A stretch of DNA of 64,000 bases, from contig NZ_JAGIPH010000006.1 of NCBI RefSeq assembly GCF_017877135.1, positions 124,001 through 188,000 on the forward strand. Direction: 5' to 3'. The stretch comes from Neorhizobium galegae (lineage in GTDB: Bacteria; Pseudomonadota; Alphaproteobacteria; Rhizobiales; Rhizobiaceae). Positions 25,436-34,276 of the stretch are shown piece after piece. A program made the translations under genes and the position numbers. Below the pieces are notes generated by a model. It was not told the DNA's origin. It searched no databases and saw only the letters and a program-made list of their open reading frames with translations. The stretch's first letter is position 1. Each line of letters opens with the position of its first letter.

Positions 25436-26715
25436 CGCGCGATGGCTTCCGCCATCATGCGCCCATAACGGACGCTTTCCGATATGCCCCGATCCTCCGG
25501 GTAATAATAGCAGGTATCTGCAATCTGAAGACCGGTGATCGGCGTCTGGATCGGCGGCAGTTTGTCGAGAAACCCCGGTTCGCAGACCGGCTGCGCATAT
25601 TTCAGGCGCCCGACCTTTGCATCGATCAAATCGCTTTCGGTGATCTGCGGATTGACCTTTCGGATGTAGGAAAAGGCCTCCTTGACAAACTGCTCGTCGC
25701 TCCACTGCCATTTCGCCTGCGTGGTCGGCATATAATAAGGCACGTACACCACGGTCTCATCCACCGGCCGCAGGTTGGAAAACTGGATCAGGCCCGGAAT
25801 GTCGATCTCGTCATCGACGATATTGATCCAGAAATGCTTGCTGATCGACTTTTTGAGACGGAAGATGAGGCACACGACACCAATGTTCTGGATGGCATCG
25901 TATTGCGCTTTCGAGGCCGCCGGCAGATCCGGTACCATGCTGGAAATCAGCGGGGTGGGCACGGTGGAAATGACCGCGTCACCGGCGAGAAAGCGCCCGC
26001 CGGCGATGACGCCGGTCACCTTGCCACCCTCGGTCTCGACCTTGTCGACCGATGTCGCCAGATGCATGCGCCCGCCTTTGGCGGTATAGGCACGGACCAG
26101 CGCGTCAACCAGGGTCTGGCTGCCGCCGTCGATATAGCCGAGTTCTTCCTGAAAGATGGACCGGCGCGAGTTGCCGATCCGGCGCACACGTGTCGCAATC
26201 CAGGAGGCGGACACCCTGTCGGCCAGCTCATAAAACTTCAGCTCCATCAGGCGCTTCCAGAGCGTCTGGTAGACCTCGTGCCCGGACCCCTTTTCCAGCC
26301 ACTCGCGTGCGGTCTTATCCTCAATGGAGGCAAAGCTCGACGCTTTTGTCGTGAGGAACATCTGCAACCCGGTTCGGATCTTGGCGATCAGGCTGAGATG
26401 CGGAAAGCGCAACAGCGAAATCGGGTCGCCCCAGGGATGGATCTTGCCCTTCATGAAGTAGCCCATGGAGGTCGGCCGCCAGCGCATCTTGTCGCCAATG
26501 CCCAGTTCGTGCATCAGCGCAAAAGTGGGCTCGTCGGATCGGCAGACGAAATGGTAGAACCGCTCAATGGAAAGTCCGCCGAAATCGAAATGGGCTGCCA
26601 TGCCGCCTGCAACACTATCAACCTCGACGAGATCGACCTCGTGGCCCAGTTGAGCGGCACGATGGGCTGCCGCCAGTCCCATCGCACCGGCGCCGATGAC
26701 AATCACACGAACCAT
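25432..26715 (-). CDS. FAD/NAD(P)-dependent amine oxidase-like oxidoreductase
   Basis: 427 residues. The N-terminal dinucleotide fold reads VIVIGAGAMGLAAAHRAAQL, followed by the GGM loop of the protoporphyrinogen oxidase/amine oxidase superfamily, and a C-terminal FAD segment lies near DTCYYYPEDRGISESV. Relatives are found beside DprE, UbiA and GtrA genes in sugar clusters; the substrate is unknown. It is 9 bases after the epimerase and overlaps gtrA by ATGA. The family also includes UDP-galactopyranose mutase-like folds, but I see no specific mutase motif. Confidence 0.78.
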   Translation of the reverse strand: MVRVIVIGAGAMGLAAAHRAAQLGHEVDLVEVDSVAGGMAAHFDFGGLSIERFYHFVCRSDEPTFALMHELGIGDKMRWRPTSMGYFMKGKIHPWGDPISLLRFPHLSLIAKIRTGLQMFLTTKASSFASIEDKTAREWLEKGSGHEVYQTLWKRLMELKFYELADRVSASWIATRVRRIGNSRRSIFQEELGYIDGGSQTLVDALVRAYTAKGGRMHLATSVDKVETEGGKVTGVIAGGRFLAGDAVISTVPTPLISSMVPDLPAASKAQYDAIQNIGVVCLIFRLKKSISKHFWINIVDDEIDIPGLIQFSNLRPVDETVVYVPYYMPTTQAKWQWSDEQFVKEAFSYIRKVNPQITESDLIDAKVGRLKYAQPVCEPGFLDKLPPIQTPITGLQIADTCYYYPEDRGISESVRYGRMMAEAIAR

Positions 26716-26724
26716 CGTATTCTC

Positions 26725-27657
26725 CTAAAAATCCAGCAGGATCTGGCTATAGCGCGGGTCGAGATAGCTCTCCGCAATGGCATCTTTCAACGGCGTCGCC
26801 TTGACGTTGAAGATGTCCGGCCAGTCGATCACCGGGAAGGTTTCCGGTATCACCAGCGCCTCAAGCTGGCTGGTGGTAAACGGCGGCTTGCTGCTGATCT
26901 TGGCATAGCAAAACAGCAGCCACCAGAACATCCGGTAGGGAATGTGAACGATGCGGGCTCTTGGCTTGACCGTCTCGTGGATCAGCCGGATCAGATCGCC
27001 GTAATAGGTCTGCTCGAGACCGGAAATGTCATAGGTGCCGACCGGTTTCGTGTGCAGCGCGGAGATGATGACATTGGCGAAATCGCCGACATAAAGCGGC
27101 TGGCGAACGAAGCGGCCGTCTCCCGGGATCGGGAAGACCGGCACGCGATCCATGAACCGTCGAAGCCAGCCGAGATGCTTGCGATCGAACCAGCCGAACA
27201 TCAGCGTCGGGCGCAGAACGATGTGGGGAATGTCGGTGACGGTGTCAATGAAACGCTCCTGCGCGGTCTTGGAGCGCGTGTAGAAGTCATCAGCCTTGGA
27301 ATGAACGACAGACGATGAAATATGGACGAAATAGGGTGTGGCGTGGCGACGCATCGCGTCCACGATCTTTTCGGTCGCCACGACATTGTTGGCAGTAAAC
27401 TCCTGCTCGACCAGCCCGCCGATCTGCGCCTGGTTGAGCAAGACAGTCTGGGCGCCGGCAAAGGCATCCATCCACGGCCCCTCCACCGCAAGATCGGCTT
27501 CGATGACCTCGATTTCTGGATGCAGCCGGCGCAGCAATGCCGTGTTGGTCGGATGTTTGTCGATACCGACGATCTGCACGCCGGGCATACCCCTCAGCCG
27601 GGCAATGACGTTCTGGCCGACAAGCCCCGCGGCCCCGGTGATGACGATTCTGTGCAT
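26725..27657 (-). CDS. NAD-dependent epimerase/dehydratase (extended SDR)
   Basis: 310 residues. Rossmann motif IVITGAAGLVGQNVIARL at the start, SSSVVHSKADDFYTRSKTAQ containing the Ser and Tyr-x3-Lys catalytic residues. The ATG at 27657 overlaps the upstream stop by one base (TGATG), so the frame's longer upstream extension is excluded. It probably makes or converts a sugar nucleotide or lipid-linked sugar for the arabinose-type cluster. Confidence 0.82.
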   Translation of the reverse strand: MHRIVITGAAGLVGQNVIARLRGMPGVQIVGIDKHPTNTALLRRLHPEIEVIEADLAVEGPWMDAFAGAQTVLLNQAQIGGLVEQEFTANNVVATEKIVDAMRRHATPYFVHISSSVVHSKADDFYTRSKTAQERFIDTVTDIPHIVLRPTLMFGWFDRKHLGWLRRFMDRVPVFPIPGDGRFVRQPLYVGDFANVIISALHTKPVGTYDISGLEQTYYGDLIRLIHETVKPRARIVHIPYRMFWWLLFCYAKISSKPPFTTSQLEALVIPETFPVIDWPDIFNVKATPLKDAIAESYLDPRYSQILLDF

Positions 27658-28394
27658 CAGATGTCCATTCGATTGAATATCACGCCTGGAAGAGTGCGGA
27701 TAATCAGCATGATGTAGCGCCAGAAGCCGGGTGCGTAGGCAATCGAGCCACCGCGATAGGCGCGGGCATGGGTGATGGCGGCGATCTTCTCCGGTGTCGC
27801 CCAAAGAAGGCCCTTGCGGTTCATTCCCTCCGTCATCGGTGTGATGGTCGGGCCGGGCTTGATCAGCACGGCGCGCGGCCCCTTGTCGGCAAAGCGGTGG
27901 GCAATACCCTCCACAAGCGTCTCAAGGCCGGCCTTGGCCGCGCCGTAAATGAAGTTGGCGCGCCGGCCGCGGTCTCCCGCAACGGACCCGATGACCACGA
28001 GGCTGCCACGCCCCTGGCGCTCGAGGACAGAGGCGGTTGCAAGGCTCCAGGCGGCGGCTGAATTGAAGTTGACCTTCAGGATCTCGGCGGCCGCCACCAG
28101 ATCGCGCTCGGCTGCGTGCTGGTCGCCGAGTATGCCATAGGCGATGAGGACATGATCAACGCCGCCGAGCTGCGTGATGAAACCAGACAGATGAGCCCCA
28201 ACATCGGTTTCGGCCGCCAAATCATGGACCGCAATCTCGACCCGTTCAGCGCCGCGCACCTTCAGGTCGGCAGCCATCTGCGACAACCGGTTCTCGTCCC
28301 GGCCTACGAGAAGGAGGCTGGCGCCTTCCTTTGCATAGAGCCGGGCCGTGCATACTGCGATCGCCGACGTCGCACCCAGGATTATGACGCGCAC
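27657..28394 (-). CDS. DprE2-like decaprenylphosphoryl-2-keto-arabinose reductase (SDR)
   Basis: 245 residues, short-chain dehydrogenase. It begins VRVIILGATSAIAVCTARLY with the GATSAIA cofactor motif, then IGSVAGDRGR and FIYGAAKAGL holding the Tyr-x3-Lys pair. This combination and its adjacency to a DprE1-like oxidase match DprE2, which reduces the 2-keto intermediate to the arabinose epimer. The start is the GTG at 28394, with AAGGA 7 bases upstream overlapping the end of the preceding gene. Cofactor NADH/NADPH not determinable. Confidence 0.85.
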   Translation of the reverse strand: MRVIILGATSAIAVCTARLYAKEGASLLLVGRDENRLSQMAADLKVRGAERVEIAVHDLAAETDVGAHLSGFITQLGGVDHVLIAYGILGDQHAAERDLVAAAEILKVNFNSAAAWSLATASVLERQGRGSLVVIGSVAGDRGRRANFIYGAAKAGLETLVEGIAHRFADKGPRAVLIKPGPTITPMTEGMNRKGLLWATPEKIAAITHARAYRGGSIAYAPGFWRYIMLIIRTLPGVIFNRMDI

Positions 28395-28405
28395 TTTATA
28401 TTCCT

Positions 28406-29743
28406 TCACATCTGTGACACGCGTTGCCAGAACAGGGAGCTGAACCCGCTGTCTACGTGTTTGGAGAACGCCTGCCAAGCGGGGTAACCGGCCTGAAACA
28501 GGCGCGCCGGCATTCGGCCGTCCTTGGCGGGATAAAGCCGCCCGCCAGCAGCCAGCACGATTTCATCCAGCCGCGCCATCAATCTTAATGTTTCCTCGCC
28601 CCGGTTGGGGAAATCCAGCGCCAGCGTCGTGCCCTCCATCGGAAAGGACAGGAGACCCGGCGAAAGTTCGTCGCCAAACGTCTTGAGGACCGCGAGAAAC
28701 GATCCCTGGCCACTGGCCGAAATGGCCGCCAGCATCTCCTTCGTGGCGTCGTACTGAACCGACGGCGGCACGACCGACTGATACTGATACATGCCCTTCT
28801 TGCCATAAAGCCTGTTCCAGCGCCCGATCGAATCGAGCGGGTAGAAGAACGGATGTATCCCAACGCGGGCGGGACCACTCTTGCGCTTTCCGTTCCGGAA
28901 ATAAGCGGCATTGAACGCGTTGATGGTGTGACGGTTCATGGCAAACTGCGGTGCATCGAGAGGCATGCTGAAGCGTGTATTGCCCCGGTCCGGCAAGGGC
29001 GAGCCGCTCTCAGAATGGTTTGCGCGCGAAAAGATGCCGCGCCCCAGCGATGGCCCTGCGGCCAGGCAGTCGATCCATGACACGGTATAGTCGAAGTTTC
29101 CCTCGCTTTCCCTGGCGAGGGCAAAAAACCCGTCGACCCCGTCGAAGGGAATGTTTTCGACATCCATCGATGCGCTGTCGATGGGAGTAAGCTCAAGTTC
29201 CACCCAGGTGATAAGGCCGGTGAGGCCCAGGCCCCCGATCGTCGCGGCAAACAGATCCGGATGCTCCGTCGGTGATAGTTGCAGCTCCTCCCCATTGGAA
29301 CGCAACAGTCCCAGCAGCCGCACCCATCGACCGAAGGTCCCGTTCACATGGTGGTTCTTGCCATGGACGTCGTTGGCAACAGCGCCACCCAGTGTCACAT
29401 AACGCGTTCCGGGCGTCACCGGCGGAAAGAAACCCCGGCGCACGAGCAGATCCAGGAGGGTGTGGAGCGGCAGGCCCGCCTCGGCGCGCAGAAGACGACG
29501 ATCCGGATCGAAAGCGATGATCCGGTCAAGTCCGGTCATGTCGATCATGCCCCCTGCCGGATTGAGAACACTGTCACCGTACGATCGCCTCAGGCCCGTC
29601 GCGAGAAGAGCCAATCCCTGCTGACGACCGGTTGAGACGGTGGCGGTCAGCTGGTCGCGCCAGAACGGCCTCGCCACCGCATGGGCAGCCTGCACCACAT
29701 TGCCCCAGGATCGGAAATCCTCTTCTCGAGCGAAATCCGTCAT
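28406..29743 (-). CDS. DprE1-like decaprenylphosphoryl-ribose 2-oxidase
   Basis: 445 residues, FAD-linked oxidase of the vanillyl-alcohol-oxidase type. FAD-binding segments are TGLRRSYGDSVLNPAGGMID and TLGGAVANDVHGKNHHVNGT, the latter close to mycobacterial DprE1. The substrate-domain lysine is kept (K407 in YPAKDGRM). The residue matching the benzothiazinone-target cysteine is Ala375 (TTLALDFP). It would oxidise the C2 hydroxyl of polyprenyl-phosphoryl-ribose. It overlaps the UbiA gene by four bases. Confidence 0.87.
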   Translation of the reverse strand: MTDFAREEDFRSWGNVVQAAHAVARPFWRDQLTATVSTGRQQGLALLATGLRRSYGDSVLNPAGGMIDMTGLDRIIAFDPDRRLLRAEAGLPLHTLLDLLVRRGFFPPVTPGTRYVTLGGAVANDVHGKNHHVNGTFGRWVRLLGLLRSNGEELQLSPTEHPDLFAATIGGLGLTGLITWVELELTPIDSASMDVENIPFDGVDGFFALARESEGNFDYTVSWIDCLAAGPSLGRGIFSRANHSESGSPLPDRGNTRFSMPLDAPQFAMNRHTINAFNAAYFRNGKRKSGPARVGIHPFFYPLDSIGRWNRLYGKKGMYQYQSVVPPSVQYDATKEMLAAISASGQGSFLAVLKTFGDELSPGLLSFPMEGTTLALDFPNRGEETLRLMARLDEIVLAAGGRLYPAKDGRMPARLFQAGYPAWQAFSKHVDSGFSSLFWQRVSQM

Positions 29744-31200
29744 AGGGCGGCCAGAAATAACGCTACGACGACACCCCCCAGCCCGAGGCTGGAGCGATCG
29801 CGAATGGCGAAGCTGACGGGGTCATCGTTCATCTTTCCCCGGTGCGACAGGAACCAGATCCGGCCAAGCCAGATGGACAGAAAGACCGGAATGCCATTTA
29901 GAAATTCCGGATGTGCGTATGTCCTGCCAAGCATCATCTCCTGAAGGATGAAGATCATCAGCACGACCAGCGACGCAAGCGCGGCGGCGATACCGAGTGC
30001 CAGCGTCAAGGCGGCATCTTCAACCTCGTATCCGCGGCTCCTGATGCTGAAATCGCCGCTGAGCGCCGCCCGCACGATCTCCGTATGGCGCTTCGCGGTT
30101 GCCAGGGAAAAGAAGAAGAAGACGGCAAATGTCAGCAACCAGGCCGGACGCGAATCGGCAAGCAGGACCGTCCCCATAACCAGGCGGGTGGTAAAAAGCA
30201 CGCCGATGATCAATGTGTCGAGCAGCGGGATACGCTTCAGCCCCAGCGAGTAAGCGCCGGTTATGACGAAATACGAGGCAAGGGCCGCGGCAAATTGCAA
30301 GGAGAGGATGGTCGCGGTGACAAAGCTCCCCACAAGCAGACATCCCGCAAGAAGGAACGCGGCCCGGATGGAAAGGCGACCGCTTGCGATTGCCCGGTTT
30401 CGCTTCGTCCAATGCTGTCGATCGGAATTGAGGTCGGCGATATCGTTCAAGAGGTAGGTGGCAGACGTCACCGCCAGAAGGCAGACGAAGGCAATCAGCG
30501 TCTGCAGAACGGCCTCAAGGTTAAACCATTCATGCGCAAGGGTAATGGGAACGAAAAGCAGCAGGTTCTTTGTCCAGTGATGGACGCGGATGACCTTCAT
30601 GAACTCTTTTGGGGTTAAGGGCGCCGTGTGGAATTCGCCCAGCAGGGGTTTGCCGAGCCCGACAGCCCGCTGCCGCACATCACTGGACACACCGACCAGG
30701 ACAATGCCTTGCGAGGCCTGCCAGACGGGAAGGTCCACCTCGTGGTCTCCGGCATAGATGAACCCGTCTGGAAAACGGTCCTGGAGATAGAGGGCCTTGG
30801 CCTTTCCCTTCAGGTTCGCTGTTGCAGAACCGGTCGCTGAAGAAAAGATGCCGAGCCGTTGCGCCACCTTGTCAACCACCGTCTGGTCTGCTGCCGAACA
30901 CAGATGAAGCTCATGACCGTCCTCTGCTTTTTTGCGCAGCCACAGGACAAAATCTTCCCGCAACGGAAGAACCTCGTTCGTCAGATCCACTTCTCTCGCA
31001 AGGGCAGCCTTGAGCAGATGGCGCCCCCGGCGCAACTCAGGCAGCGCCCGGACAAGGCCGAGAGGATTGCGGAACAGCGCAATTGCTGCGGTTTCATGCA
31101 GAGTATCCGAAAGAACCAGCGTTCCATCCAGATCGACAACAATGGGCAACTTCGGTCGCAAGACCGGGTCTTCAATGTCGTGCGGATGTGGTGTCTGCAT
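29740..31200 (-). CDS. HAD phosphatase-UbiA prenyltransferase fusion (polyprenyl-phosphate phosphoribosyltransferase-like)
   Basis: 486 residues. Residues about 18-200 are a HAD hydrolase (VVDLDGTLVLSD, CSAADQTVV, YAGDHEVDLPVW). Residues about 205-486 are a membrane UbiA domain with about nine helices, the aspartate motif NDIADLNSDRQHWTKRNR and the cytoplasmic ATAKRHTEI loop. This resembles mycobacterial DPPR synthase Rv3806c, which joins polyprenyl phosphate to PRPP. The fused HAD could remove the 5-phosphate to give polyprenyl-phosphoryl-ribose for DprE1. A small GAGATG/CATCTC hairpin lies 29 bases upstream. Confidence 0.85.
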   Translation of the reverse strand: MQTPHPHDIEDPVLRPKLPIVVDLDGTLVLSDTLHETAAIALFRNPLGLVRALPELRRGRHLLKAALAREVDLTNEVLPLREDFVLWLRKKAEDGHELHLCSAADQTVVDKVAQRLGIFSSATGSATANLKGKAKALYLQDRFPDGFIYAGDHEVDLPVWQASQGIVLVGVSSDVRQRAVGLGKPLLGEFHTAPLTPKEFMKVIRVHHWTKNLLLFVPITLAHEWFNLEAVLQTLIAFVCLLAVTSATYLLNDIADLNSDRQHWTKRNRAIASGRLSIRAAFLLAGCLLVGSFVTATILSLQFAAALASYFVITGAYSLGLKRIPLLDTLIIGVLFTTRLVMGTVLLADSRPAWLLTFAVFFFFSLATAKRHTEIVRAALSGDFSIRSRGYEVEDAALTLALGIAAALASLVVLMIFILQEMMLGRTYAHPEFLNGIPVFLSIWLGRIWFLSHRGKMNDDPVSFAIRDRSSLGLGGVVVALFLAAL

Positions 31201-31412
31201 GGAAAACCTGATCTGTTATTCGCCTTCAGAGATGAAACATCTCAGACATCTTCTATAAGGGGATCGTTATGGAAATGCCACAGCACACCCGATTGCGTAG
31301 GGTTTGACGTCATGCGGCAACCATAGAAGGCCACAGAAGCCAACGAGGCGGCACGCGACGGTAAGACCCAGCAGGGATTCTCGCCGCCGGCGGGCCATCG
31401 CGCACGCCACGT

Positions 31413-33284
31413 TCAATTGAATGTGCACGATATCGGACTGTGCTGTTGTGGGTCGGCCACCAGAATGGAGGCAGGCGCATCCAGTCCCCGCGAAGTCGGA
31501 ATGAGAACCGAATAGCCTACTATGTCGTCCTCGGGCAATTTCAGAGCATCGTTGACATCGGTGCGCGGCATGCGGACGGCGGAGACAAAGCTGGAACCGT
31601 CCACGCTCGCAAATACGGTGTACTGCTTCGTCTGCGGGTTTGCGCTGTTGTAGAGCCAGCCCTTGATGTTGATGTAGCGGATGCCGTTTTCGGTAACCTC
31701 TGTTTTCTCGTCGATCGCGCCTTGGCAGATCTGCCGGGCCGCAGACGAATTCGTGAGCTGAACGGGGGCGACCGCCAGAATGCAGCCAGACACTTCTGCC
31801 GCGTTCCACCCTTTCTGTTGCGCAAATGTCAGGACCGCCTGCCTTTGCAATCCCTGAGGCGGGCAGGAGACAACGGCACCGAAACGATCGGCATCGAGAT
31901 ATTTTTCCGGATGCGCCAAAGGCTCATTCTTGTCTGCGAGCCAGTTTGGCACAGTCAAAGATTTTCTCTGCGCCATGTAACCGATGGTCGAGCTCCAGTC
32001 GTTGCCATAGGCGACAAACTGACCGGCATCCGGAAGCGTCGCGCGCAAGGTCAGGCCGATCGAATAGTCGCGATCATTGCTGGTGAAGCGCTGCGCCATT
32101 GCTGGATAATAGGTAGCGGAAAACATGACGTAGTTCGAGATGACCAGCACCGTGGTGACGGCGCACATGATCAGGGATCCGCGCGCAGAAGATGAGAAGT
32201 GCCCAAGGGCCACTGCCACGGAGAATATCAGAAACAGCACGTTGGCGGACTGATAATAGGTGTGGACCATATGCAGGTTGGTAAACATGAAAAACGGCAG
32301 CAGACCCATGGCGAGACTGCTCATCGCAACGACAAGCGCCGTTTTTCTCCGGTTTTCCAAGGTGTGGCCCACAAAGACCATCAGCAGCAACGGACCAAGG
32401 ATGCCGCCCATATTGCCGAGCATGACCCGTGACCAGATCACCTCCCCATAGAATTTAGGGTCGAAGCGCTGCGCCAAGGTTCCCCAGTTCCAGGCACTCA
32501 GGTTGGCGGAGGTCAGGCGAACCGCAGACTGGTTGAGGAGCTTCAGGTGGTCAGTGTACGAAACCCAGGCAACGCCGATCGCAATCGGAAGCGTCGCCAG
32601 CAGGAAAAACAGGCAGAAATTGCGCCTGGAAAAAATGTCTTCACGGATCTTGCCCTGCACAACCGTCTGCACCAGAAACAGGCATGCGGTGACGACGAAG
32701 ACCGGCAGCATGGTCGTCGATTTCTGCAGCATCCCGAGCGTTGCAAACAGGATGGCATATCCAACGATGCGCCACGACCGATCGCCTTGGGATATTTTTG
32801 TGAAATAAACGATATAGCACAGCGTGAAAAACAGTGCCGCCGTTTCGATCATGAACGATCGTCCCCAATACAGGTAGATCGGGGACGACAGGAACAGCGC
32901 AGAAAAGATGAAAAATGTCGCCCGGTTCAGCTTCAGAGCGTCAATGATATATTTTACCGGAATGACGCAGGCGACAAGAAACAGGTAGCTTATCATACGG
33001 CCGCTGACATCCAGCGGCACACCCAGATATTTGGTCACAAGCGCGACCAGGATCTGGTAGATCGGGAACTCGAAGGGAATAGCCCAGGGCGCGCCGAGCA
33101 CTGGTGTCTCATAGCCCAGCTGAAAGCCATCCTTCAAAAACCAATAGGCCGAAATCGCCGTCTGGGTCTGCCGGAACGCATACATGTCCAGCGGCGGTTG
33201 TGCAGCATACCGAACCGCAAACACCACCGTCACGGCAAATACGACCAAAGCCAGGGCGGACTGGTAGCGGATTGCAAATGTCAT
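31413..33284 (-). CDS. GT-C type polytopic membrane glycosyltransferase
   Basis: 623 residues. About ten hydrophobic helices through residue 410, with an early periplasmic loop (QPPLDMYAFRQTQTA) placed like the catalytic acidic loop of GT-C/PMT-fold enzymes. The C-terminal soluble domain (about 420-623) looks extracytoplasmic and may bind acceptor. It is farthest upstream in the leftward cluster and separated from the UbiA fusion by 212 bases without a visible gene. Given the neighbours, it is the likely transferase using polyprenyl-phosphoryl-arabinofuranose; that is inference from context. Confidence 0.75.
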   Translation of the reverse strand: MTFAIRYQSALALVVFAVTVVFAVRYAAQPPLDMYAFRQTQTAISAYWFLKDGFQLGYETPVLGAPWAIPFEFPIYQILVALVTKYLGVPLDVSGRMISYLFLVACVIPVKYIIDALKLNRATFFIFSALFLSSPIYLYWGRSFMIETAALFFTLCYIVYFTKISQGDRSWRIVGYAILFATLGMLQKSTTMLPVFVVTACLFLVQTVVQGKIREDIFSRRNFCLFFLLATLPIAIGVAWVSYTDHLKLLNQSAVRLTSANLSAWNWGTLAQRFDPKFYGEVIWSRVMLGNMGGILGPLLLMVFVGHTLENRRKTALVVAMSSLAMGLLPFFMFTNLHMVHTYYQSANVLFLIFSVAVALGHFSSSARGSLIMCAVTTVLVISNYVMFSATYYPAMAQRFTSNDRDYSIGLTLRATLPDAGQFVAYGNDWSSTIGYMAQRKSLTVPNWLADKNEPLAHPEKYLDADRFGAVVSCPPQGLQRQAVLTFAQQKGWNAAEVSGCILAVAPVQLTNSSAARQICQGAIDEKTEVTENGIRYINIKGWLYNSANPQTKQYTVFASVDGSSFVSAVRMPRTDVNDALKLPEDDIVGYSVLIPTSRGLDAPASILVADPQQHSPISCTFN

Positions 33285-33420
33285 TGTTTCACCGGCATTG
33301 CGCGACAGGAAAGCTGTTCCTTTCTGCTGTGCCGATTCAAGTCAAGACCCGCTGACCTGCATCCAGGCCATCTAGCTCAAATTAGAACACAAACACGAAT
33401 ATCCTGTGGCGGTGTGCCCC

Positions 33421-33484
33421 CAGCGCAACGCCAGGGCCACGTTTTGCCCCGTCCCGCGCGATCTCTTTTCCGCAGGCGGCGTGA
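33421..33484 (+). pseudogene. Decayed second copy of the class V aminotransferase 3' end
   Basis: This stretch aligns with the last bases of the aminotransferase gene at 24735-24808. The intact gene ends FDPARAIFYPEAA-stop and the fragment reads FAPSRAISFPQAA-stop in frame before TGA at 33482-33484. The shared DNA core CCCGCGCGATCT is followed by GGCGGCGTGAGGG, with one apparent deletion of about 17 bases upstream. There is no upstream open frame. It brackets the arabinose-type cluster in the same orientation as the intact gene. Confidence 0.6.
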
Positions 33485-33514
33485 GGGACGAGGGCTGCCC
33501 CGCCGCGTGTTTCC

Positions 33515-33532
33515 TGTTGAAATTTTTCAACA
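33515..33532. promoter_or_regulatory. Palindrome in the long gap upstream of the zinc-ribbon gene
   Basis: TGTTGAAA-TT-TTTCAACA is a perfect 8-base inverted repeat. A second palindrome CGAATATTCG lies at 33581-33590, and CCGAATATGG recurs near 33627. The 527-base gap 33285-33811 is AT-richer than its surroundings and otherwise shows only the aminotransferase remnant. Confidence 0.35.
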
Positions 33533-33811
33533 TTGATGATTGGATATCAGTACAGACTGCCGTGATTTGAAGTTTCACGACGAATATTCGGCGGATGCTT
33601 GATAGCAATACTATTCTCTCCGAATATGGACCGGCGGAGAAATTCCCGTTCCGTTCACTTCATCTCATTTATAGTGCGTCGTCATCGGCAGGTTGGAGTT
33701 CGCGTTCAGTTCTGCGTTGCATTGGGAATTAAAAACACAATGTTCACTTGACATTTCGTGCAGCTGACGGGGGTGTCAGTTGACCATCAGGAGGAGGGGG
33801 GCGCCGATACG

Positions 33812-34135
33812 ATGACACGCGCGATCTGTATTCGGTGCGGAGAGGTGAAGCATGGCTGCTGGACTCCATGTCGCGCCTGCGGGCATGCCCCACACGGTGA
33901 GACGGAACTGGCCGATTCGCTGTGCCTGTCGGATCAGATGATGGACGACCGAGAAGATATGGACGCGGTTGCGGAGTACATCCGGGACAACAGGATTGTC
34001 CCGGTCTTTCCGGCGGGGTTCCGTCATGCCTTGGCAGCCGTCAGAAAAGCCAAGGCCAGCCTGACCAGGCGGGGCCTGCTGCCAGCTGATCCGGACACGT
34101 TCGTGAGTGCATTAACGCGCCGGGAGATACCGTGA
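33812..34135 (+). CDS. Small zinc-ribbon protein of unknown function
   Basis: 107 residues. Two CxxC pairs at the N-terminus (CIRC and CRAC, about residues 5-21) form a probable zinc ribbon, followed by an acidic helix (LCLSDQMMDDREDMD). I take the ATG at 33812, directly before the cysteine motif; AGGAGG lies at 33789-33794, rather far upstream. Proteins of this type are annotated as hypothetical in alphaproteobacteria. Function not recognised. Confidence 0.6.
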   Translation: MTRAICIRCGEVKHGCWTPCRACGHAPHGETELADSLCLSDQMMDDREDMDAVAEYIRDNRIVPVFPAGFRHALAAVRKAKASLTRRGLLPADPDTFVSALTRREIP

Positions 34136-34276
34136 GAGCGTGGGGTAGAGAGGTGCGGATATGGCCGCGCTTGCATCCGATGGCGTGCGACGTGTCACGA
34201 GCGTCGACCTTTGCCCTCTGGAGCACGTGGCGGCGGGTCCGGTTCATGCCGTTGAAACTGTCTTCAGGGGGATGAG

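Noticed and set aside
31201..31412. Possible small gene between the UbiA fusion and the GT-C gene
   Set aside because: A minus-strand frame crosses it but continues inside the GT-C gene out of frame and shows no domain; I treat the gap as a leader region.
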